The notes beneath the pieces were generated by a model. That model did no database searches. It worked only from the letters and a program-made list of their open reading frames with translations, and was not told the DNA's origin. The position numbers were made by a program, and so were the translations under genes. Shown here in pieces: positions 1 to 5,554 of a stretch of DNA of 5,554 nucleotides. The stretch's first letter is position 1, and each line of letters opens with the position of its first letter. The stretch lies in the NCBI GenBank assembly GCA_017538775.1, contig JAFYIF010000292.1, positions 1-5,554 on the forward strand. Reading direction: 5' to 3'. This stretch comes from Oscillospiraceae bacterium (GTDB lineage Bacteria > Bacillota > Clostridia > Oscillospirales > Oscillospiraceae).

Positions 1-34
1 CATTTGTAAAGTATTTTTTCTCTGCTTCACCGGA

Positions 35-1861
35 TCACTTGTTTCTCCCGCCATACACCGCTTTCATGCGGCGATCGTGATCCAGAATCCGCTTGCGCAG
101 ACGCAGGGATTTGGGCGTGACCTCCAGCAGCTCGTCGTCGGCCAGGAACTCCAGGCACTGCTCCAGGCTCATCTGCCGGGGCGGGATCAGGCGCAGGGCC
201 TCATCGCTGCCGGCGGCGCGGGTGTTGGTGAGCTGCTTTTTCTTGCAGACGTTCAGGGTGATGTCCTCCAGCTTCGGGCACTCGCCGATGACCATGCCGC
301 CGTAGACCGGGACGCCGGGGCCGATGAACAGCGCCCCCCGCTCCTGGGCGGAAAAGAGGCCGTAGGTGACGCTCTCGCCGGTCTCCCAGGCGATCAGGCT
401 GCCGGTGCCCCGCCGGGCGATGTCCCCCTTGTAAGGGGCGTAGGTCTCAAAAACGCTGGCCATGATGCCCTCGCCCTTGGTGTCGGTCAGAAACTCGTTG
501 CGGTAGCCGAAGAGCCCCCGGGAGGGGACCAGGAAGCTGAGCTTCATGCGGCTGCCCACCGGGTTCATCTCCTGCAGCTCGCCCCGGCGCTGGCCCAGCT
601 TTTCGATGACGGAGCCGACGCAGTCCTGGGGCACGTCCACCACCAGGCGCTCCATGGGCTCGCAGCGCTTGCCGTCGATGTCCCGGAACAGCACCCGCGG
701 GGGACCCACCTGGAACTCATAGCCCTCCCGGCGCATGGTCTCGATCAGGATGGAGAGGCTCATCTCCCCCCGCCCGGCCACGTTGAAGGAGTCGGTGCTG
801 CCCGGCACCTCGCTGACCCGGAGGCTCACGTCCCGGAGGGTCTCCCGGCGCAGGCGCTCGCCGATCTGGCGGCTGGTGACGAACTTGCCCTCCCGCCCGG
901 CGAAGGGGCTGTCGTTGACGGAGAAGGTCATCTCCAGGGTGGGGGCGCTGATCTGGACGAAGGGCAGCGGCTCGGCGCAGCCCCGGGCGCAGACCGTGTC
1001 CCCGATGGTCACGTCCCCGATGCCGCTCATGGCGATGATGCTCCCGGCGGCGGCCTCCGGCACCGGGACCCGGGCCAGGCCGTCGAACTCGTAGAGGCTC
1101 ACCGCCTTGGCCTTCCGGGGCGGCTCATCCGGGGCGTGGAAGTTGCAGACCTCGATCTCCTGGTTCTGCCGGACCAGACCCCGCTCGATGCGGCCCACGG
1201 CGATGCGGCCCACATAGTCGTTGTAGTCGATGGCGCTGACCAGCATCTGGAAGGGTTTCTCCATGTCCTGCTCCGGCTCCGGGATGTATTCCAGAATCGT
1301 GTCGAACAGCGGCTTCAGGTCGCGGCCCTCCACCTCCGGGGAATAGCTGGCCGTGCCCTGCCGCCCGGAACAGAACAGGGTGGGGCTGTCCAGCTGCTCG
1401 TCCGTGGCGTCCAGGTCCATCAGCAGCTCCAGCACCTCGTCGATGACCGCGTGGACCCGCTGGTCCGGGCGGTCGATCTTGTTCACCACCACGATGACCC
1501 GGTGCCCCAGCTCCAGGGCCCGGGACAGCACGAAGCGGGTCTGGGGCATGGGCCCCTCGGCGGCATCTACCAGCAGGATGACACCGTTCACCATCTTCAG
1601 AATGCGCTCCACCTCGCCGCCGAAGTCGGCGTGGCCCGGGGTGTCCACGATGTTGATCTTCACGCCTTTGTATGTCACGGCGGTGTTCTTCGCCATGATC
1701 GTGATGCCGCGCTCCCGCTCCAGGTCGCCGGAGTCCATGACCCGCTCCACCACTTCCTGGTTCTCGCGGTAGACGCCGGACTGCTTGAGCATCTCGTCCA
1801 CCAGCGTGGTCTTGCCGTGGTCCACGTGGGCGATGATGGCGACGTTTCTCAGTTTCTCCAA
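35..1861 (-). CDS. typA: Translational GTPase TypA/BipA (ribosome-binding GTPase)
   Basis: Complete TypA/BipA, an EF-G-like GTPase that binds the 70S ribosome and is known in other bacteria to aid ribosome assembly and growth at low temperature or under stress. All G motifs are visible (numbered from the TTG at 1861): G1 AHVDHGKTT at 11-19, switch I RGIT at 51-54, G3 DTPGH at 73-77, G4 NKID at 127-130, and an SGR at the G5 position (about 165) where the E. coli protein has SAL. A beta-barrel domain II follows at about 200-300. Next come EF-G III- and V-like domains (with GRGEMSLSILIE near 364-375 and PSRGLFGYR near 446-454), then the TypA-specific C-terminal domain with VTPKSLRLRKR near its end. 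At 608 aa it has the usual family length, with no frameshift. An in-frame TTG at 1870 would add three residues, but the SD-like AGAAAGG lies only 1 nt from it and 10 nt from TTG 1861. The shorter start also gives MEKLRN, close to MIEKLRN of E. coli BipA. Family assignment is certain; the exact start is less so. Confidence 0.97.
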   Translation of the reverse strand: MEKLRNVAIIAHVDHGKTTLVDEMLKQSGVYRENQEVVERVMDSGDLERERGITIMAKNTAVTYKGVKINIVDTPGHADFGGEVERILKMVNGVILLVDAAEGPMPQTRFVLSRALELGHRVIVVVNKIDRPDQRVHAVIDEVLELLMDLDATDEQLDSPTLFCSGRQGTASYSPEVEGRDLKPLFDTILEYIPEPEQDMEKPFQMLVSAIDYNDYVGRIAVGRIERGLVRQNQEIEVCNFHAPDEPPRKAKAVSLYEFDGLARVPVPEAAAGSIIAMSGIGDVTIGDTVCARGCAEPLPFVQISAPTLEMTFSVNDSPFAGREGKFVTSRQIGERLRRETLRDVSLRVSEVPGSTDSFNVAGRGEMSLSILIETMRREGYEFQVGPPRVLFRDIDGKRCEPMERLVVDVPQDCVGSVIEKLGQRRGELQEMNPVGSRMKLSFLVPSRGLFGYRNEFLTDTKGEGIMASVFETYAPYKGDIARRGTGSLIAWETGESVTYGLFSAQERGALFIGPGVPVYGGMVIGECPKLEDITLNVCKKKQLTNTRAAGSDEALRLIPPRQMSLEQCLEFLADDELLEVTPKSLRLRKRILDHDRRMKAVYGGRNK

Positions 1862-1871
1862 GGGAATCAAA

Positions 1872-1878
1872 CCTTTCT
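1872..1878 (-). promoter_or_regulatory. Ribosome binding site of typA
   Basis: On the minus strand this reads AGAAAGG. It is a modest Shine-Dalgarno match that decides the start choice: it lies 1 nt from the TTG at 1870, which is too close, and 10 nt from the TTG at 1861, which is acceptable. The next in-frame stop upstream (TAA at 1895-1897) leaves no ATG or GTG alternative. Confidence 0.6.
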
Positions 1879-1906
1879 GTGCAAGCTTGCTTTTTTACAA
1901 ACGGAT

Positions 1907-1935
1907 ATTATAACATTTCAGGGCGCGGATTGCAA
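1907..1935 (-). promoter_or_regulatory. Sigma-A type promoter of typA, extended -10
   Basis: On the minus strand the -10 is a perfect TATAAT (1907-1912), preceded by TGT, which gives the extended -10 motif TGnTATAAT. A TTGCAA hexamer (1930-1935, four of six consensus bases) lies upstream with an exact 17-bp spacer. Transcription should begin near position 1900, giving a leader of about 35-40 nt before the typA start. The quality of the match suggests strong constitutive expression, as expected for a housekeeping translation factor. Confidence 0.85.
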
Positions 1936-2002
1936 GATTTCCATGCGGGTTTTTTCACAAATCTTCCATGTTCTGCGCCTCTTTTCCAGCGGACCGTGTG
2001 CC

Positions 2003-2027
2003 CTGACATCCGCTCCGCTCGTGTCAG
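2003..2027. repeat. Short inverted repeat CTGACA-N13-TGTCAG
   Basis: Two perfect 6-bp arms, CTGACA (2003-2008) and TGTCAG (2022-2027), are separated by 13 bp, a centre-to-centre spacing of about 19 bp. The site lies between the typA promoter and the direct repeats. The spacing would suit a dimeric DNA-binding protein, but arms this short can occur by chance. There is no uridine tract suitable for a terminator. Function unknown. Confidence 0.3.
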
Positions 2028-2031
2028 CCCG

Positions 2032-2117
2032 TTTTCCAACTTTTCAATCAAATTTCCTACCCGATTTTCCAACTTTTCAATCAAATCCGCCGCCCGTTTT
2101 TCCAACTTTTCAAATCA
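2032..2117. repeat. Three tandem direct repeats, 33-bp period
   Basis: A 22-bp core beginning TTTTCCAACTTTTCAATC and ending AAAT occurs identically at 2032-2053 and 2065-2086. A third copy at 2098-2117 is identical for 16 bases, then carries an extra A. The cores are separated by 11-bp spacers of more variable, C-rich sequence (2054-2064 and 2087-2097), each with a CCCG element just before the next core, so the core period is exactly 33 bp. The last copy ends about 10 bp upstream of the operon -35 box. The T-tracts inside each core lie 9 bp apart, and 33 bp is close to three helical turns, so the array may be bent DNA or a multi-site protein binding region. A minisatellite with no function is equally possible. 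Confidence 0.85.
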
Positions 2118-2126
2118 GCTTCCCTC

Positions 2127-2155
2127 TTGACAGCCACGCCCCGCCGTGCTATCAT
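2127..2155 (+). promoter_or_regulatory. Sigma-A type promoter of the GntR/ABC operon
   Basis: A perfect -35 TTGACA (2127-2132) and a -10 TATCAT (2150-2155, five of six consensus bases) are separated by an ideal 17-bp spacer. The predicted start point is about 2161-2163, inside the operator palindrome, leaving a leader of about 40 nt. The promoter is intrinsically strong, so expression is likely set by repression rather than activation. Confidence 0.88.
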
Positions 2156-2157
2156 AT

Positions 2158-2180
2158 CTGTACTAGTACAACTAGTACAG
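2158..2180. promoter_or_regulatory. Palindromic operator, likely bound by the adjacent GntR/YtrA repressor
   Basis: A perfect inverted repeat: left arm CTGTACTAGT (2158-2167), 3-bp centre ACA, right arm ACTAGTACAG (2171-2180). It begins 2 bp after the -10 box and covers the predicted transcription start, the classic position for blocking RNA polymerase. The left side also contains a self-complementary GTACTAGTAC (2160-2169), so a second, shifted register exists. GntR proteins bind such two-fold symmetric sites as dimers and commonly control their own operon. Assignment to the adjacent regulator is inferred from position and symmetry. Confidence 0.88.
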
Positions 2181-2190
2181 AACACACAGT

Positions 2191-2196
2191 GAGGTG
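2191..2196 (+). promoter_or_regulatory. Ribosome binding site of the GntR gene, supporting a TTG start
   Basis: GAGGTG lies 7 nt upstream of the TTG at 2204. This supports the unusual start codon, since no ATG or GTG in frame would give a full-length YtrA-type N-terminus. Confidence 0.75.
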
Positions 2197-2203
2197 ACGA
2201 CGC

Positions 2204-2572
2204 TTGCTAGCAATCAACTATCGGGACCCCCGGCCGGTGTATGAGCAGATCATGGCCGAGCTGCGGCGGATGATCATCTCCGGCGTCCTGGCGCCGGACG
2301 AGCGGCTGCCCTCGGTGCGGGAGCTGGCCGGGCAGCTGGCCATCAATCCCAACACGATCCAGCGGGCCTACCGGGAACTGGAACAGAGCGGCTACATCTA
2401 CTCCGTGGCGGGCAAGGGCAGCTTTGCCGGGGCGCGGCAGGAGGTGGACGCCGGACGGCGGGAGGCGCTGCTGCGGACGCTGCGGGAGACCGTGCGGGAG
2501 CTGCGCTGGCTGGGTCTGGGGGACGAGGAACTCATCGGCTGTCTGACAGAGCAGGGAGGGAAAACGGAATGA
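2204..2572 (+). CDS. GntR family transcriptional regulator, YtrA subfamily
   Basis: A 122-aa cytoplasmic DNA-binding repressor. The N-terminal winged helix-turn-helix spans about residues 10-76 and has the family hallmarks: PVYEQIMAELRRMIISGVL (first helix), LPSVRELAGQLAINPNTIQRAYRELEQSGYI (HTH with recognition helix near 49-61) and the wing GKGSF. Only a short helical tail follows (about 80-115), with no large effector-binding domain. That is the hallmark of the YtrA subfamily, whose members usually neighbour ABC transporter genes. The start is TTG, set by GAGGTG 7 nt upstream. The gene is first in a three-gene operon and its stop overlaps the ATPase start as ATGA, which suggests translational coupling. 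It probably represses its own operon through the palindrome at 2158-2180. The inducing signal is unknown; with no classical ligand domain, sensing may act through the short tail or indirectly. Confidence 0.95.
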   Translation: MLAINYRDPRPVYEQIMAELRRMIISGVLAPDERLPSVRELAGQLAINPNTIQRAYRELEQSGYIYSVAGKGSFAGARQEVDAGRREALLRTLRETVRELRWLGLGDEELIGCLTEQGGKTE

Positions 2573-3462
2573 TCGAGGTCAAGAACCTGACGAAGCGCTT
2601 TGACGGCGTCGCGGCCCTGGACGGGCTGACGCTGACGGTGCCCACCGGGGCGGTATACGGGCTGGTGGGGCCAAACGGCAGCGGGAAAAGCACCCTGCTG
2701 CGCCACGTCACCGGCATCTACCGGCAGGACGCGGGGGAGGTGCTGGTGGACGGCGCGCCGGTCTGGGAGAATCCGGCGGTGAAGGGCCGGATGGGCTACA
2801 TCCCGGACGAGGTGTTTTACAACGTCCAGTCCACCGTGGAGGACCTGCGCCGCTTTTACCAGGGCGTCTGCCCCGGCTTTGACCGGGAGCGCTTTGAAAA
2901 ACTGGGGAAGCTCTTCCAGCTGCCCCGGAAAAAGCCCATCCGCTCCATGAGCAAGGGCCAGCAGAAACAGGCGGCCTTCTGGCTGCAAATGAGCCGGAAC
3001 CCGGAGATCCTCGTGCTGGACGAGCCGGTGGACGGGCTGGACCCGGTGATGCGCCGCCAGGTCTGGAGTCTGCTGATGGCCGACGCCGCCGAGCGGGAGA
3101 TCACGGTGCTGGTCAGCAGCCACAACCTCCGGGAGCTGGAGGACGTGTGCGACCATGTGGGCATTTTGCGCGGCGGGCAGTTGCTGCTGGAGCGGGCGCT
3201 GAGCGAGCTGCAGGAGAACCTGGTGAAGCTCCAGGTGGCCTTCGCCCGGGAACAGGAGCTGCCGGAGGACCTGAACGTGCTGCACCGCAGCGGGAACGGG
3301 CGGCTCCAGACCCTGATCGTCCGGGGCAGACCGGAGGAGGTGACGGCCCGGCTGGAGGCCATGCAGCCCCTGTTTTTGGAGGCCGCGCCGCTGAATCTGG
3401 AAGAGATCTTCATCTATGAGTTGGGAGGGACGGAGTATGAAGTCCAAGATATTCTGCATTAA
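2569..3462 (+). CDS. ABC transporter ATP-binding protein (YtrB-like)
   Basis: A 297-aa nucleotide-binding subunit that should work as a dimer on the cytoplasmic face of the permease encoded next. Visible motifs are Walker A GPNGSGKST (34-42), signature SMSKGQQKQ (126-134), Walker B ILVLDEP (147-153) with catalytic Glu152, D-loop DGLDP (155-159) and switch His185 in SSHNL. The Q-loop region reads GYIPDEVFYN (77-86), with Asp80 where many ABC ATPases have Gln. About 100 C-terminal residues (from about 200) form an accessory domain ending in LNLEEIFIYEL, a tail common in ABC-2/YtrB-type ATPases. GGGAGGG lies 8 nt before the ATG. The start overlaps the repressor stop (ATGA) and the 3' end overlaps the permease by 26 nt, so all three genes form one coupled transcript. 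The transported substrate cannot be inferred. An exporter or envelope-stress module is likelier than an importer because no solute-binding protein is present. Confidence 0.95.
   Translation: MIEVKNLTKRFDGVAALDGLTLTVPTGAVYGLVGPNGSGKSTLLRHVTGIYRQDAGEVLVDGAPVWENPAVKGRMGYIPDEVFYNVQSTVEDLRRFYQGVCPGFDRERFEKLGKLFQLPRKKPIRSMSKGQQKQAAFWLQMSRNPEILVLDEPVDGLDPVMRRQVWSLLMADAAEREITVLVSSHNLRELEDVCDHVGILRGGQLLLERALSELQENLVKLQVAFAREQELPEDLNVLHRSGNGRLQTLIVRGRPEEVTARLEAMQPLFLEAAPLNLEEIFIYELGGTEYEVQDILH
3423..3429 (+). promoter_or_regulatory. Ribosome binding site of the permease gene, selects ATG 3437
   Basis: GGGAGGG lies 7 nt before the ATG at 3437, nearly the same arrangement as upstream of the ATPase gene (8 nt). 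It lies downstream of the other in-frame ATG at 3416 and so cannot serve it. The site is inside the 3' end of the ATPase coding sequence. Confidence 0.75.
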
Positions 3463-5482
3463 CGCCACGGTCTTTCGCTCGAGCATCAGCCGCTTCTGGC
3501 CGCTCTGGGCCATTTACCTGTTCCTCTGGGTCCTGCTGCTGCCCGTCCACATCTCCAACGACCGGGTGAGCATCCTGCACGACCCCAGCGCCGGGGAGTA
3601 CTGGACCCTGGCCCTGGGCGTCTACGGCGGCGTGGCCTTCGGGGCGATCATGGCCATCGCCGCGGCCATGGCGGTCTGGAGCTATCTCTACTTCAACCGC
3701 AGCGCCCAGGGCATCGCCTGTCTGCCCCAGCGCCGGGAGACGGTCTGGACCAGCGCCATGCTGGGCGGGCTGGTCCCGGCCCTGGCCGTGCATCTGCTGG
3801 CGGCCCTCAGCGGCGCCCTGGTGGGCGGGCTGATCGGCTGGAACTGTTTCCCGGTGATGCTGCGCTGGTGCGGCATCGTCAGCCTGATCTATTTCTTCTT
3901 CTACGCCTTCGCCTGCTTCTGCGCCCAGCTCACCGGCAGCCTCATCATCCTGCCCCTGGTCTACGGCGTGCTGAACTTCCTGGCCGTGGGGGTGGAACTG
4001 GTGGCCCGCGGCCTGCTCAGCGCCTTCGTCTACGGCATGACGACCCTGAGCATGGGCAACGTGACGCTGCGCTGGCTCTCCCCGCCGCTGGGCTACGTCA
4101 GCACGCTGCGGGTGGACCACAATTATCCGAACCAGACAGCGACGCTCTCCGGGACCCATGCCCTCTGGATCTACGCGATCGTGGGTCTGCTGCTGCTGGC
4201 CGGGGCGCTGCTGCTCTACCGCCGCCGCCGGATGGAGTCCGCCGGGGACGTGGTGGCGATCCGGGTGCTGAAGCCCGTGTTCCGCTGGTGCATGGCCCTG
4301 GGTTCCGGGCTGCTGCTGGCCACGGTGTTCTACTTCTTCCTCTTCATCTGGAATACCGACCTGCAGGCCGACGCGGTCTTCCTGAGCACCCTGCTCTCCA
4401 TGCTGCTGGGGGCCGTGCTGGGCTGGTTTGTGGCGGAGATGCTGATCGGCAAGTCCTTCCGGGTCTTCCATGCCCGGACCTGGGCCGGGGCGGGCCTGGT
4501 CTGCGTCCTGATTTTGGCCGCGATGCTGGGCATTCGCTACGACCTCTTCGGCTTTGAGCGGCGCGTCCCGGCGGCGCAGAACGTGGACAGCGTGCTGATC
4601 CGCGCCCCCTATCCCGCGCTGCTCAGCTCGGAGGAGGGCATCGAACAGGCAAGAGCGCTGCACCAGAGCATTCTGGACGGCAAAGACTTCAACACGGACC
4701 CGGAAAATGGCACCCAGCGCACGCTGTACTGCACGCTGGACTATGAACTGCGCGGCGGCGGGCATCTGACGCGGGAATACCGCCTGGCCGTCCCGGACGC
4801 GGGCAGCCGCCCGGAGCTGGACGCGCTGCAGGCCCTGCTGAACACGCCGGAGGCCATCGCCTCCCGGAACGAGGACCTGGATTCCGTCACCGCCGCCCGG
4901 GTCGAAAGCGGCTGGGTGGAAACGGTGATGTCGGTCCGCGCCTGCGCCGAGGCCGCGGGCTACGACAGTCCGGAGGACTATCTGCTGCGGGAATACATAG
5001 GCTTCAGTGCCGCCGAACAGGCCAGGCTCAGCGCGGCGGAGCGGGAGGAAGCCGTGCTGGAGGCCGCCCGGCGGCTGCAGGAGGAGCAATACTGGCGGTT
5101 CGACCAGTTCTACGCCACAGGAGCGAGCCCGGCGGAAGCGACGCTCTCCTACGGCGAACTGGACTATGACCGGCTGTTCGCCGGCTACCGCGTTGCCCTC
5201 AGCCGGGGAGACGCCTGGGAGCTGCTGCAAAGCGCCGTCCTGCCCGACCTGGCGGAGGGCAAGCTGGGGCTGGTGTATGTATCCGACGCGGCGGAAAACC
5301 GGAAGACGATCTATGAGACCAGCGTTTCCCTGGAGCTAAAACCGGAAACCGAGACCGCCGATCCTTACGACGGTCCGGTCTACTCCTGGAACGTGAACGC
5401 CCAGGCCACGCGCACCGTGGCCTGGCTGGAGGAACACGGCATCGCCCTTTACACCGCCGCCGAGGTGCGGGGAGCAGATTGA
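3437..5482 (+). CDS. ABC transporter permease with large C-terminal extracytoplasmic domain
   Basis: A 681-aa integral membrane partner of the upstream ATPase. I count about nine membrane spans (numbered from ATG 3437): 20-38, 56-84, 107-133, 144-165, 167-190, 242-261, 281-305, 313-336 and 349-366. Charges fit a cytoplasmic N-terminus. The loop between spans 2 and 3, with NRSAQGIACLPQRRETVW at 87-104, resembles the cytoplasmic RS...LPxRRE loop of YtrC/ABC-2-like permeases and is a candidate ATPase contact. YRRRRMESAG follows span 6, also inside. The C-terminal domain of about 315 residues then lies outside. It is soluble in character, opens with FGFERRVPAAQNVDSVLI, carries two cysteines (432 and 503) and has charged helical stretches near 520-555. 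It resembles domains annotated as DUF6449 in Firmicutes permeases; this is from memory and unverified. An ATG at 3416 would add seven residues but is less well placed for the ribosome binding site. Substrate unknown. Confidence 0.9.
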   Translation: MKSKIFCINATVFRSSISRFWPLWAIYLFLWVLLLPVHISNDRVSILHDPSAGEYWTLALGVYGGVAFGAIMAIAAAMAVWSYLYFNRSAQGIACLPQRRETVWTSAMLGGLVPALAVHLLAALSGALVGGLIGWNCFPVMLRWCGIVSLIYFFFYAFACFCAQLTGSLIILPLVYGVLNFLAVGVELVARGLLSAFVYGMTTLSMGNVTLRWLSPPLGYVSTLRVDHNYPNQTATLSGTHALWIYAIVGLLLLAGALLLYRRRRMESAGDVVAIRVLKPVFRWCMALGSGLLLATVFYFFLFIWNTDLQADAVFLSTLLSMLLGAVLGWFVAEMLIGKSFRVFHARTWAGAGLVCVLILAAMLGIRYDLFGFERRVPAAQNVDSVLIRAPYPALLSSEEGIEQARALHQSILDGKDFNTDPENGTQRTLYCTLDYELRGGGHLTREYRLAVPDAGSRPELDALQALLNTPEAIASRNEDLDSVTAARVESGWVETVMSVRACAEAAGYDSPEDYLLREYIGFSAAEQARLSAAEREEAVLEAARRLQEEQYWRFDQFYATGASPAEATLSYGELDYDRLFAGYRVALSRGDAWELLQSAVLPDLAEGKLGLVYVSDAAENRKTIYETSVSLELKPETETADPYDGPVYSWNVNAQATRTVAWLEEHGIALYTAAEVRGAD

Positions 5483-5516
5483 GAGAAGCAAGGGAATCGA
5501 TAAGCAAATGAATCGA

Positions 5517-5549
5517 CCCGCGCCGCGAAAAAGCGGCGCGGGCTTTTTT
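5517..5549 (+). terminator. Rho-independent terminator of the GntR/ABC operon
   Basis: A perfect 10-bp GC stem pairs CCCGCGCCGC (5517-5526) with GCGGCGCGGG (5533-5542) around a GAAAAA loop, followed by C and six T residues (5544-5549). It begins 34 nt after the permease stop and has no competing gene before it, so it closes the operon. The T-tract is on the plus strand; the opposite strand has only the A-rich loop, so the terminator is directional. Confidence 0.96.
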
Positions 5550-5554
5550 CCTTC

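Larger units (their letters stand above)
1862..2203. other. Divergent intergenic region between typA and the GntR/ABC operon
   Basis: About 340 bp without a convincing gene. In order it holds: the typA leader with a 10-bp palindrome GCAAGCTTGC (1881-1890), the typA promoter (1907-1935), an unassigned stretch (about 1936-2002), a short dyad (2003-2027), three AT-rich direct repeats (2032-2117), the operon promoter (2127-2155), the operator palindrome (2158-2180) and the ribosome binding site of the GntR gene (2191-2196). It is visibly richer in A/T than the flanking genes, especially at 2031-2117. Reading frames that stay open here follow the repeat period and lack good ribosome binding sites. 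Confidence 0.8.

Noticed and set aside
1..34. CAT at 1-3 (ATG on the minus strand) as the start of a gene downstream of typA
   Set aside because: Only the start codon would lie in the window and no clear Shine-Dalgarno site precedes it. No terminator for typA is visible in these bases either, so co-transcription with a further gene is possible but unsupported.
2003..2035. CTGACA/TGTCAG dyad followed by TTTT considered as a terminator
   Set aside because: The stem is only 6 bp with a 13-nt loop and the T run is short and offset. No gene ends upstream on the plus strand.
1908..2105. Possible 65-residue peptide on the minus strand with repeated LIEKLEN units
   Set aside because: The coiled-coil look comes from the DNA repeats, whose 33-bp period keeps the frame. 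The TTG start has no well-spaced ribosome binding site, and the frame runs through the typA -35 and ends in its -10, which is unlikely for a real gene.
2032..2117. Direct repeats considered as a CRISPR array
   Set aside because: Cores of 22 bp with 11-bp spacers are too short, there are only three units, the spacers share the CCCG element, and no cas genes are present.
77..2197. Long plus-strand open frame opposite typA, running on into the intergenic region
   Set aside because: It is antisense to a certain typA gene. Its translation is low-complexity (rich in Ala, Gly, Leu, Gln, His, Asp), typical of a shadow frame in GC-rich DNA, and it has no recognisable domain.
3416..3436. Upstream ATG at 3416 as the permease start
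   Set aside because: It adds MSWEGRS, which is translated from the ribosome binding site of the next ATG; GGGAGGG lies 7 nt before ATG 3437 and is much better placed for it.
2398..3513. Minus-strand open frame of about 370 codons opposite the ATPase
   Set aside because: It is antisense to an ATPase with every catalytic motif intact and shows the same low-complexity composition as the other shadows.
3410..5230. Long minus-strand open frame (about 600 codons) opposite the permease
   Set aside because: It is a shadow of the permease codon pattern: Gln/His/Gly/Ala-rich, no motifs, no ribosome binding site or promoter, and the opposite frame encodes coherent membrane spans.
5508..5554. ATG at 5508 opening a frame through the terminator
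   Set aside because: The frame runs straight through the terminator stem-loop and T-tract to the window edge, and the AGGGAA upstream is a weak, distant match.

Overview
The window comes from a GC-rich member of the Firmicutes. The best guess is a gut Clostridia lineage such as Oscillospiraceae/Ruminococcaceae. This rests on strong GC bias at third codon positions, GGGAGGG-type Shine-Dalgarno sites, an AT-rich intergenic region with sigma-A-type promoters, and a GntR/YtrA-type ABC operon of the kind common in that phylum. No marker here fixes the genus.

Layout: a complete typA/bipA gene, encoding a ribosome-associated translational GTPase, lies on the minus strand (35-1861). It is divergent from a compact three-gene operon on the plus strand (2204-5482). 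The intergenic region of about 340 bp carries a strong extended -10 promoter for typA, three copies of a 33-bp-period AT-rich direct repeat, and a TTGACA/TATCAT promoter for the operon. A near-ideal palindromic operator of 23 bp overlaps the predicted transcription start of that promoter. Both divergent genes appear to start with TTG.

Operon: (1) a short YtrA-subfamily GntR repressor of 122 aa; (2) an ABC ATPase of 297 aa, joined to the repressor by an ATGA stop/start overlap; (3) a permease of 681 aa that overlaps the ATPase gene by 26 nt. The permease has about nine membrane spans and a C-terminal domain of about 315 residues predicted to lie outside the cell. A strong rho-independent terminator (5517-5549) closes the unit. 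The simplest reading is an autorepressed cassette: the GntR protein sits on the palindrome and blocks transcription until a signal, perhaps envelope stress as known for the Bacillus subtilis ytr operon, releases it. The ATPase and permease then form an ABC complex. The substrate cannot be read from the sequence.

I see no phage, IS, CRISPR, tRNA or rRNA sequence. The least explained elements are the phased intergenic repeats and the large external domain of the permease.
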